From Melanocharis versteri (taxonomy: Eukaryota > Chordata > Aves > Passeriformes > Melanocharitidae): a stretch of DNA of 64,000 nucleotides. Below are positions 10,241-20,430 of the stretch, one piece after another (within the stretch, counting starts at the first letter, position 1; the number at the start of each line of letters is the position of its first letter). The notes under the pieces were generated by a model. The model had not been told where the DNA came from and did not search any database. It was given only the letters and a program-made list of their open reading frames with translations. The position numbers were made by a program, and so were the translations under genes. The stretch lies in contig VZTG01005254.1 of assembly GCA_013397845.1 (NCBI GenBank), forward strand, positions 62,001 to 126,000, in the 5' to 3' direction.

Positions 10241-12424
10241 GCAGTGAGACAGCTGAGACAGAGTAAATTGTCTAGCAGAGCTAAAAGCTAAAAGGGGAGG
10301 TTTCTCTGAATAGGTCATGGTGCAGGTTGCATGGGGAAGCTTTTCACACGTTGCCTTGACGGCTGCCTTTGCACCGTCTATTCCATACAGCAGGATTTGC
10401 ATTCTTCAAGGCAGCTGCTCAGGGCAGGACTTGACAGGAGTGCCATGTTTTAAATGTAGGTTCCATCATGCGGTGTTGGAGAGTCTGACTGCTTTAAAAT
10501 TTTGCTTTGCTGCTGACGACAAAAGGTAAGCTGCCAGCACCAGCACGAGAGCTCAGCCCCGCTTCCTTGCATGCACTCAACAACTCAGCATTTGCAAGCT
10601 GAGGGTTGAAGCTAATTTTCCAGCTTGTCAACCAGTCCTGCAGGAAACAAAAGCATTTGCTCTACATCTTGCCTACTGAAAAATACATGGCATTTTTCAC
10701 ATCATCTTGTGATGCTGCGTGGAAAATCTCGCTCTGATCTCTGCCTGTGAGGAGAGAGACATAACCAGAGGCACACATGTAAAACATGTGCAAGCAGGAG
10801 CTACCCTCAGCCTAAAGTGCCTACCTCTTTTCCCCCTCCATTATTCAGTATATACTTACTCTCCTTACACCAAAAGGAGACAGGAAAACACCTGCATGTT
10901 ATTAAGCTAGTGAGATATTAAGAGGTCTGTCCAAAATTACATGAGAAATCAGAGAGAGAGGATGGAGTTGAAGCTGAAGAAGCCAAAGCTTTGAGGCTGT
11001 TAATTCTGCTAAAGACAGCATCAAGCCATGCTCCTGCTCAGATGATTGACGATTATTCACAACACAGAGTAAAACATATTGTTGGATGAATTTATTCCAG
11101 CACCACGTGAGTAGCATATTCCATTTGTGCCTCATGCCACCATGCAAGGTGGATTTTAAGGATGGATAAGCTGGCTTCCTACTGCTGCTCTGTTCTTGCC
11201 CAAGTTGATAGGACAGCAGCCAGACCTGGCTAATCCAAGACAGCCAAATATTTCATTCAACTGTATTTACTGCAATCTGGTTAATCCATAGACCACTAGA
11301 GGATGACCACAGCTTCTATCTTCCATCTCACGAGAGTACCTGGGCTGTCACCCAAGGCCTTCCCAACAGCAGTACAGAGCTCTGTACCCTCAGAATGCAA
11401 GGCCTTGATTACACAGCAAAAGTAGAGAAACAAACTCCAAAAATACTAAAAGTCAAAACAATCATGGTTAGTGTCCTATTTCCACTCAAAAGATGTCTAT
11501 GTTTCTTCTCCTCTTCCTCTTGCCACTCTTTCTTTACTCTGTCCCATGGAGGTGTTTGAAGCTATGTGTTGTATATAGAATTGCCATATTAGAGTAAGGT
11601 CTGGCCAGTACAGGATGGACTGCAGGCAGCTTCAGAGGAAGACCTTGGAAAGCTGCTTCTGAAGTATTTGAAAAACATTAAGTTTGTTCCATATTCTGTT
11701 AATTAGACATAGCTAACAAAACATGAAGATGTATGGCTTCCAAACAATTTCTTCTCCTTTTTTAGCATCTGTGCTACTTAGTATCAGGCTATTCTAATGA
11801 TCCTGGCAAACTCCCTGAACTGTTTAATGCCCTCATGTCTCATGTGGGTGTGAATACCAAAGATTAACCGTGTGAAGGAAAAGAACACTAATTTTAATCT
11901 TGTTTTCCTAGAGCGCCTCGTCCTAATGAGACTGCATGAATAAAACTTACCAGCCCATCATTTTCCCCTAGGAATTTTTCATGTCTAATACATCCAGCCT
12001 CTAAGGCAAACAGTTTCACCCTTATTAGGCCAGTTTCATGTGGAAGTTCTCCCAGGTTCACTATTCTTCTTTCAGATTAGTCAACCTACGCTCAGCTGTA
12101 CTAGCAAATAAAACCGTCTTGTTTTTAAAGAATGAAAGACACTGCTTTCTCTCCACCCTTCATCCTGCCTTTCTCCCCGGGGAAAGGAGGAAAAAAACCT
12201 CGGGAATCCTGTTTTATTCCCTAAAGATCTTAGATGATACTCCTGATTAACCTGTGCTTAAAACAAGCACTTACAAGACCGTCAGGAACCTCTTTATGAA
12301 TCCCCTCCCGCCAGCCCAAGGAAAACACGGAGAGTATGAGGTCTGGATTTCCAAAAGCAGGTGTGTGTCCAGCATCCACCGGGGTGCAGTGCCTCTGCAA
12401 GCCATCCTCTAGAGGCTCTCTTTA
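10241..12424. other. Gene-free unique sequence
   Basis: No exon is supported. A consensus-like donor word AAAAG|GTAAG sits at 10521-10530, after a 70-codon frame (10317-10529 plus), but no good acceptor or recognisable peptide accompanies it. A faint old-SINE or L2-like impression at 10920-11000 is not specific enough to call. Confidence 0.5.
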
Positions 12425-12660
12425 ATCAGATACAATAAAAAGTCCACTGCGAGCCCTCAGAAGAGAATCATGTTACTCAGCTCCTCTTATCGACGCTAAT
12501 CTGCCTTTATCTCCCGCAGGCTCTTCTGATGAGCACGGCTCCGGAGAGTCACAGACTGTGATAAGGGGTTTGTGCCCATCTCCCCTGCTGCCACAGCACG
12601 TTTGCTCATAACGCTGCTACAAGCACCTAAGCCTGACAACCGCTGCGTAAAACACCTCAC
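12425..12660. promoter_or_regulatory. Candidate element with clustered GATA sites
   Basis: GATA-type words occur at 12428-12433 (AGATAC, weak), 12487-12492 (TTATCG), 12507-12512 (TTATCT, the reverse of AGATAA) and 12559-12564 (TGATAA). The last three fall within 78 bases. The region also has more CpGs than its surroundings and no repeat. GATA factors bind WGATAR, and clustered sites are typical of their enhancers. Use here is inferred. Confidence 0.25.
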
Positions 12661-14654
12661 TGCTTTTTGGAAACGAAGAGCAGATGTATTTCATGTCTAA
12701 GCCTCCAGAACCACGTTGATGGGAGTTTCACAAGCAAAAGCACAAGCAGAGTCAGGCTGGCTTTGCAATCTGGTTACCAGAGGACCAGAGGGCAAAATAT
12801 TTTGTACACAACTGGCATCTAAAAAGGTACTATTAACCTTGTCTTATAGAAGCCAGTGTTGATAAACACTTACTGCAGGAATATCTACCTATGATTCAAA
12901 GAAGAGGTCAGGTAATACTGCAAATCCTGATAAGTGGCTGAAACATGACTTTAACAACACATTTTTAATGTTAATAATAATGTTAATCTTATGCTTTAGT
13001 AGCATGCACTGCCCTGAAGGGACAGAGAAAGCTAAGGGATTAGTCTGTGAAGACTGATCCTCAGGGCTTAACTCTCAATATGTTATTTTGTTACTACCCT
13101 AGGAATATAAAGGAGTCTTTACACAAGCTACCTTCGTGCCTGGTCAGAGCACATTGAAAGAACTTAACTAAACCTAAAAATCAGGCCTTTAATTTCTTCT
13201 GTTAGTCTTAAGTAGGCATCCTGATTCGTGGCATTCTCCATAAAACTCTGCCTACACACTCCACTGGATATTTTTAGTGCATCTTTGAGATTATTTGAAC
13301 AAGTTTTCTTTGGGTTTTTGTGGGTCAGTTCACATATACTGGGTTTACATTTTATTGCTATGCTAACAGAGTTGTTTGGTCACAAATTTCCCTGGATGCA
13401 GTTTAATTCCCCCCGACATAAACACCTATAGTTTGTCTATTATGGTGTGTCTCTCTTTTATACCTTGTATTTAACTGCGTTGTGTTTATCTGCAGCTGAT
13501 AAATGAGTAAAAAGAGATTGTTGGCTTTTATGCCACAAACAAAAATAATCCAAAAGATACAAAGTATATGGAAGATTTAAAATATATTAAAAAAACAACA
13601 AACAGTAAATCTTACAAAAATAAAGCCAGCTATAATCTAAAACAGTAAAATTAAGAAGAGCCCAAATTTTTAATTTCCTATTCCTGACCTCAAAGTAAAC
13701 AAGGCTACTGGCACAAACCCAGGCATTTTTGTTGGGTTTAGAATGCACTACGATGTACTGGGTGGTTCAACACGTCTGGGGTACTGTCAGGGGACCATTG
13801 AGAGATTTTCTCCATCAGTAGTGTAGATAACAGAAAAAAAACCTGTAACACCTCCATATCAATGATTACTATGGGAGACCAAGATTTTGAAGAGAGTTGT
13901 TGAGATTCAAGGTTATCACCCTGCTGAAAATATTAAATCTCTCCATGGACCTTTCCTCCAAACCGGAGCTGAGACTGTATTTCAAAGTTCTACAAAATTC
14001 TGATGTAAAGACATTAAACCATTTCACTGTGATAACATTTGAGTCATCTCAGTTCTCTAACGTCAAAACATTATCATAGAACATATCAAATAGAGTACTA
14101 AGATATCACTGGAACAAAATGGGTATGGTAAATTGACATTCTTTACTTTGTTAAAATGATGTTTCCATATTGTCAATAAGAAGGTAGAAAAAGCAAATCA
14201 TCTTTTCTTTTAAGCAGACACTTTCCTGCAAACCCTTTAATTTTTGACAAAACTTCATTCTCCGAAAGGAAGATTCTTTTGTCAGAAACATTCTCAACTG
14301 TCACATGCTTTGAAGTACACAAGAATTAGACAAGGAACGTGGTCTCCCCATAGCTGAATGTTTGAGTGACTCTAAATTCCCACATTTCTTACCAACTCCC
14401 TTGAGTTAATTTGCACAGCTGTGAGTTACACTGACTGTAAGAGACCTGCTTCCCATTCCTCCAAAAGAAGAATGCAAATCCCTGCTCCAGAAATCCTGCT
14501 TGAATAGGGCTTGATAACATCTTTCCAGGAAGGAACTCCTCTCTAAGCAATGGCTTTTCAACTTATGACCTGTTCTATGTATTTATTACCCTGTTTAGCA
14601 ACACGCATGCAAGCTACCAACTGATGCCTCCAAACCCCAACCTGCAAATGCAGA
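12661..14654. other. Gene-free, AT-rich unique sequence
   Basis: Open frames are few and at most 70 codons, as expected for AT-rich non-coding DNA. No repeat, RNA or exon was recognised. The segment includes an A-rich patch at 13540-13630. Confidence 0.6.
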
Positions 14655-14732
14655 TTGGGGTGGTCCTGTGCATGGTCAGGATAATGATCTTTGTGGGTTC
14701 CTTCTAATCCAGGATATTCTATGAGTCTGTGA
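14655..14732 (+). mobile_element. Decayed CR1 LINE 3' tail, plus strand
   Basis: The end of the segment, AATGATCTTTGTGGGTTCC then TTCTAATCCAGGATATTCTA then TGAGTCTGTGA, matches the sense 3' terminus of CR1 subtypes ending 'GATCTTT..GGTCCCTTCCAAC.CAGGATATTCTATGATTCTGTGA'. The upstream part (GATTGGGGTGGTCCTGTGCA) is strongly diverged. It is only a tail and is non-coding. Confidence 0.75.
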
Positions 14733-16612
14733 ACTCATCACCCACATACAATCCATGTATTGCCCATGTAGACTGCCCAGGAGGATGTGCAGTGCTCCTG
14801 GATACAGCTGTGCTCCTCAAACAGCCCAAATGTTCTCAGGGCTGGCCCCTAAACCCAAAATACCTTACAGGGACTCGTGGGTCCTAGTTAGACACTGAGA
14901 TAAGTGACTGGAAATCTAAAAAGCTCTGCTGATTTGCTGATCCATAAGGTGCAGTTCTGATGTTTAGCAACACAACAGCATGACGTCCAACACGAGACAG
15001 GCAGAAGGATTGCAAGGAAACCTGGCCCAGGTACAGGCAGACACAAGGGGCTCAGCTCTCCTGAAAAATATGATGCCAGTTCTAGAGGCAGAACATGCAA
15101 AAACCCAGCCCCGAGCAGGAAACGATGTGGGTTCTGTCTGTCCCTGTCAAAGAGCTGTGTGGGCTTTTTCTCCTGCAAATAGCTCTGCAGTATCTAAAAA
15201 AAAAAAAAAAAACTTAGCCTCTGTGTTCCTGACATTTGAGTCTTATACAGAGTATTTCTGAACTGTGGGGAGGAGATCCAGCTGGAGGGGAGGTGAGAAT
15301 TCAAGTGTTCCTATCAGCAGTCTGTAGTCAAGCTCTGAGAATTATGTTCTATTCTGGTTTTTTACCCTCACCTAAATAAACTTACCAACAAGACTAAAGA
15401 AAAGAATTTTAGTAAATGTCATAAAAAATTAATGGCTTGAGACAGGCTGTTTTGGTAGGCCTGGCTGATTTATTAGTTCCACCAAATTGGTAGAATTGGT
15501 AAATCTTTGAGTTGTTCTGACAAGAACCCAGAAATCCACATGTTAAAAATGGTGAAAATTAGGCTGGGAACCTCCTTAGTATATGTGTATGGGCTATATG
15601 GCCAGAATTGCTTTAGGGGAATTTCCCTTCTATGACACCTTTTGCTTCCAGAGTCAGCCAGGAAGAAAAGTACAGCGTCATAACATGTCTCAGACTGGGT
15701 CACTTTCTATTTGGGATCAGGATCAGACACATCTTTCTTCACCACAAAAGCAGGTAACTACCATCTTCCTTGCTCTCCGCGGTCAAATAACACACCGATT
15801 TCTCAGACATATGCATAAAACATAAATTAAACCCCAGATGTGTGAGGAGCCCTCAAACACGCCACAGGGGCGACGTGGAGAGAGGGTGAAGCCCCCCTGA
15901 AATGCCTGGGTACAACCAGCATTTACCAGCTGCAGTGGCTGACTGGCAGAGAGAAGAAGGTGTGGGCACAGACATTGATTTGGAGGAAGGAAATTCTATG
16001 TGGATATCAGGGAAAAGCTGTAAGAGGGTGCACAGGACTGATGCAAAAGGACATGGCCAGCTTTAGGGGACACTTCCCCCTTACTTAGCTACAAAGCCTG
16101 GCTCTGGCCCCATCATCTTGTCCAGCAACAAGGTACCAACAGCTGCTTTCTGTGGATTGTGCTGGCACAGCCTGCTAGATCACCCCTGAAATCCCAGAAA
16201 ACATCTTCTTTAGAAATCACTGACAGCCCAAGACGTGATGGTAACAGTATTGTATGCGTCAGCTTTTGGGATCATTATGGTAAAAGGTTACAGAAGGGAT
16301 TTGGGTTAATGGAGGTAATCTGTGATTATCTGATGCAACAGATTGCTCTGCCAGTGACTCATTCCTTCTGCCACAATATACTGTGGGTTGCAGCTGCAAA
16401 TAGCGAGCGGGATGGAGCTGGCTCCCAAGCTAAGACTGTCCCTGTTGTTTGGAGAAACCACTAAAAGAGGGGATGCCAAGCCATTGCAGGTGTGTGACAG
16501 CCTGGCACAGCTTTCCTGAGGGGAGTGGGCTGTAGAAGTGTACTACAGTCACTCATTCATGGGTGTTACTATAGCTACCAGTTGAAGGACTCAACACAAA
16601 AAGCAGAACTAA
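14733..16612. other. Gene-free unique sequence
   Basis: No exon or repeat was recognised. It holds a 17-base A run (15196-15212). The small frames at 14888-15178 minus and 14980-15261 plus overlap each other and run into that A run. Confidence 0.55.
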
Positions 16613-17508
16613 AAAAAAAAAAAATTAGGAGGTAGAAGACAAAAAACAAGGAAACTTGCAGAGCAAAGGCAGAGGGTTCCTCTGGTTAGCTAATGAAGTG
16701 CTTCAAAAGCTCTGACTGAAAAATGAGGCTTGAAGGTTGCATGGTGTAAGTGTCAGATGATGCAAGCAGCTGGCCCAGCTCGGCTGCCTCTCCCACCCAC
16801 CCACCCGGCCATCTTAATAAACACAAACCAGAGCTCTGTGCCAGGGATGGATTAACTCTTTCCTCATTGCTCACACAGTCCTGCACTTCCACTGGCTCTC
16901 AGTGCAGCCCCAGGGCCAGAACTAAAACAACATATTGATTTAGGCCATCAGCCCCCCCAGAGCAGTGTGGCAGCAATGATCCTACCACCAGGGACTCCAG
17001 GAGAGAGCAAAAGCTAAGTATTGTCATAGCCTGGAAGATGAAAGAAGAAGAATAAACATCACCATGCAGCAATCCCACACCACCCACGCCTCCTGGCTGG
17101 AAAGCTCCTGCCTCTGGTTTGGATGCCCAAGTAGCCCAAAGCACCACAAGCAGCTGCAGCCAGGGATGGACACTTCTAATATGTACATAAATCTAAATAA
17201 ATGTATGATTCCCACTCACATGCTTTCCTGACAGCCAGCTGTTCCCTTTGCTTGCTGTTATCGTCACTCAGAGATTAATGTCACTGCCTGGGACAGCTTA
17301 TTAGCAATTTTTATTACAAAGCATATACATTTGGCTGGTGGTGGGCAAGAGCTAAGCCTCTGAGTAAATAAAATACTAGGACAGCTCGCAGGGAATGACA
17401 GAGAGCAGATATCTGTGGGGTCTTTACCCCGGCTCTGAAAGCCAATAATGGCAGGAGGTCAGAGATCAGCGGCTTAATTGTCCGGTGAATTAATGGTGAC
17501 GAACGTCT
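16613..17508. repeat. First (complete) copy of a locally duplicated segment
   Basis: Two blocks of this segment recur downstream. Block A (about 16613-16838) recurs at 17510-17730 and block B (17086-17508) recurs at 17734-18156. The part between them, 16839-17085 (247 bases), is not repeated. This copy is uninterrupted by Ns, so it is probably the true locus up to the N at 17509, with real sequence resuming at about 18157. The last 240 bases look like a regulatory element (listed separately). No coding exon is seen. Confidence 0.9.
17270..17508. promoter_or_regulatory. Candidate conserved non-coding element (present again at 17918-18156)
   Basis: The stretch contains homeodomain-type words TAATTG (17475-17480) and ATTAAT (17489-17494), with CpGs interspersed (TCCGGTGAAT, GACGAACGTCT) and a TTATTAGCAATTTTTATTAC word near 17299. 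The two copies are identical over this part, although the neighbouring 5' part of block B carries two substitutions. The regulatory role is inferred from motif content only. Confidence 0.25.
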
Positions 17509-17509
17509 N
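17509..17509. other. Single-N assembly gap
   Basis: One N separates the end of the first copy (...GAACGTCT) from a second copy of block A. A one-base N is a scaffolding placeholder, not a measured base. It marks a contig join of unknown true size, which may be negative (an overlap). Confidence 0.97.
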
Positions 17510-18156
17510 AAAAAATTAGGAGGTAAAAGACAAAAAAACAAGGAAACTTGCAGAGCAAAGGCAGAGGGTTCCTCTGGTTAGCTAATGAAGTGCTTCAAAA
17601 GCTCTGACTGAAAAATGAGGCTTGAAGGTTGCATGGTGTAAGTGTCAGATGATGCAAGCAGCTGGCCCAGCTCGGCTGCCTCTCCCACCCACCCACCCGG
17701 CCATCTTAATAAACACAAACCAGAGCTCTGNCTACGCCTCCTGGCTGGAAAGCTCTTGCCTCTGGTCTGGATGCCCAAGTAGCCCAAAGCACCACAAGCA
17801 GCTGCAGCCAGGGATGGACACTTCTAATATGTACATAAATCTAAATAAATGTATGATTCCCACTCACATGCTTTCCTGACAGCCAGCTGTTCCCTTTGCT
17901 TGCTGTTATCGTCACTCAGAGATTAATGTCACTGCCTGGGACAGCTTATTAGCAATTTTTATTACAAAGCATATACATTTGGCTGGTGGTGGGCAAGAGC
18001 TAAGCCTCTGAGTAAATAAAATACTAGGACAGCTCGCAGGGAATGACAGAGAGCAGATATCTGTGGGGTCTTTACCCCGGCTCTGAAAGCCAATAATGGC
18101 AGGAGGTCAGAGATCAGCGGCTTAATTGTCCGGTGAATTAATGGTGACGAACGTCT
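17510..18156. repeat. Second, gapped copy of the segment; probable false duplication
   Basis: 17510-17730 equals 16613-16838 except for one substitution (GGTAGAAG against GGTAAAAG), one extra A in an A run and a shorter leading A run. 17734-18156 equals 17086-17508 except for two substitutions near its start. About three substitutions and one indel in about 640 bases is the level expected between two alleles of one bird. Both joins fall at single Ns, and the middle 247 bases of the first copy are lacking. The simplest reading is that unmerged allelic contigs were scaffolded in tandem. A very recent real tandem duplication with an internal deletion is the alternative. Do not count these bases as extra sequence. 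Confidence 0.85.
17731..17731. other. Single-N assembly gap
   Basis: One N joins the short contig 17510-17730 to the next contig. Relative to the intact copy, the join skips 16839-17085, so the true gap here is about 250 bases if the locus is single. Confidence 0.97.
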
Positions 18157-20250
18157 GTTTCCCCTCTTGTTAAAACTGACACCAGATATTTCAGAGAAAG
18201 CAGAAGGACACTTGGCTACAAAGGAATGTTTTGATGGCTGAGGCTGAGATTGTTGCCAGCCCCAGCCCGTCAGAGCAGTGCAGGTCAAACGAAGTCACTG
18301 TAGGAAACTGCTGCTGACTCCAGCACAACCCAGAACCTTCTGGGCCCAGTCGAGCGGACACAGATTATCCTGCTCACTTTGGAAAGAAAGATTGTTTGCT
18401 TGTATTTAATAAAAAATTCAGATCGAGATCTTGGAATACACAAGCATAAAAAAAAATTTTGGAGGAGTGTGAATTGCATCATAAAAATCAGCCTGCACTT
18501 GTTTCCTCCCATTTTGAAGAAAAATAGACAGCAACAGGAAAAAAAAAATTACCAGAACATATTACAAAATCCAAAAAAATTCTGTATGTTTTCCCTCTCC
18601 AGAAAATGTCCCTCTTTCATTGTCCTGTACAACCCTGGTTCAACAATGCATCTCTTAGTGGAAATTGTCATCATGGGAGGAGTAAGGAAACTGGGAAATA
18701 CAAGGGGACCACTTTCACCCAGTTAGTGACATTTTCTGAAGCTGGCTAATACTTTTCTATTGAAACAACTTCCACAGGGAAGAATGAGGTCTACTTATTT
18801 GTTTTCCTCCTGTTGCTCAATCCCATTTCAATTCAGATTTTCATGTGTAGCTGTAGGAACAAGGATGAAAGCTTCCCTTTGTTTTCAGGTGGTTATGTTA
18901 GTTTTGAGCTGTTGTGAAAGAGACTGTAGGGCACATCTTTCCCCTTCATCTGAAAATACGTGAACCCCTCTGGTGTTTAATTTAAGTTTCATAAACCAGG
19001 CACAAGCACTTTCTGAATCTTAAAAAACACAGTTTCAACCTACCAGTCAGTTTTTGAGAACCATAATGTGACTTCTTACTTTGGTAAGTCATTCCCCTCA
19101 TTATGGGACATGCTGATACCTTTAATTAACAGTGGTAATATATAACACTGTTAACAAGGATGTGTAACACTGAATTAGGTGACTAAAGTCTAAGTATTCT
19201 TCCAGCAGTGTTTTCTACAGGGGTCATGACGACCGCGGAACAGCCACGCTGGTTTTCAAGTCAATCTATGTGCTCAGTCTCTGGCTGAGCTAATTATAAT
19301 GGTGCCTTCAGCATCACTGTCTTTAAGTGTCTGCCAGCATGTCCCTAACAAACCACCAGGTCCATGTTCTTCTAGCCCAGACAGAAGAGTCTGATTATCA
19401 GGCCAGAGTTAATTCACCTCCAGTGCCAGGCTTCCATCCCACGTGAATCCAGCTTGCTGAACTCCAATTACCAATGGAGAAGTTCACGACAAGACATCAT
19501 TGAACAGTCCATTTGTTTGCTTCTTGCTTCTGCCCCTAATGAATACCCAGGGGAGGAGGGCTGCTGGGTCCTCAAAGGCTAAAAAGACTTAACATGGTCC
19601 TCAAGGGCTAAGGGAGGCATCTGGCTCAGCGTTTCCAGTGTGAGGATGGTCTGACCTTCACATGGGCACCAGACAGATAACTGTCCCTGCAGACCCCACA
19701 GCCCATGTCCTCCCAGCTGAGCAAAACTAATAAAGGGGCTTTTGAAGCAAAGCCTGTGAGCTGCAGCTTTGGGAAGGGCGGTGGTCAGGGTGCAGCCCAC
19801 ACAACCTGTGACAGTGCTGGAGGCACAGGGCAGAGCACTGCAGTGCCAGGGGCATGGCTGGATATAAAGTCAGGGGCATGGAGCGTGATTCTGATAAATG
19901 AGGCCTCTGTGCTGCTTGTGTGGCACTTGGAGTCACTCTGGAGCTGAACAGATCTGCAAGAAAGTCACAATCTCTGCAACAAGAAACATTTTCTGTTCAG
20001 GTGCTTTATGAAATCCATTTTTTAGGCTTGCTATTATCATTCCTTGTCGGGTGTCAGGGCAGAAAAAAGAAATTCAGCTATTGCTTTAGATGACATTCTG
20101 ATTTTCAAACTAATGAGAGAAAAACCCCAAGCAACTACCCAGAAAATCCCAGCCTCCTTATCTCACCCGACTGCCCCAGTGACGCAACACGCTCCGCACT
20201 GTGCTCAGCAACACAGCAGCAAACACTGATCTTCGTGTCTAAGCATCTAA
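18157..20250. other. Gene-free unique sequence
   Basis: No exon, RNA or repeat was recognised. The frame at 18379-18726 plus (115 codons) is lysine/asparagine-rich because of A runs and matches nothing known. The stretch 19230-19520 has some CpG-containing words but no further support. Confidence 0.55.
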
Positions 20251-20430
20251 GCCCAAGAGGCACATGTGCTATTTTAGCACCTCTCGGGACCATTCTGGGA
20301 GATAATGTAATTAATATTATCTTGGCGACGGCTATTTACCACATCCCACTGGGAAACTGCAATCTGTGCTCATGGAACTTGAACCCAATTAATACCCACT
20401 TCCTACCAGTTTCAGGTGTCTCCTAATTTA
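20250..20430. promoter_or_regulatory. Candidate element with mirrored GATA sites around TAATTA
   Basis: AGATAAT (20300-20306) and ATTATCT (20316-20322) are exact reverse complements, each holding a WGATAR GATA-factor site. Between them lies the homeodomain palindrome TAATTA (20308-20313). A further AATTAAT word lies near 20388, and CpG words (GGCGACGGC) near 20325. The symmetric 23-base unit could bind a dimer or a mixed GATA/homeodomain pair; that is inference. The surrounding 180 bases carry no repeat. Confidence 0.3.

Noticed and set aside
10317..10529. Frame ending in a consensus splice donor (AAAAG|GTAAG)
   Set aside because: The donor is good but there is no acceptor or start context and no recognised peptide. 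Such donors occur many times by chance in 64 kb.
15196..15212. 17-base A run as the tail of a processed pseudogene
   Set aside because: The sequence before it resembles no known mRNA and there is no visible target-site duplication.
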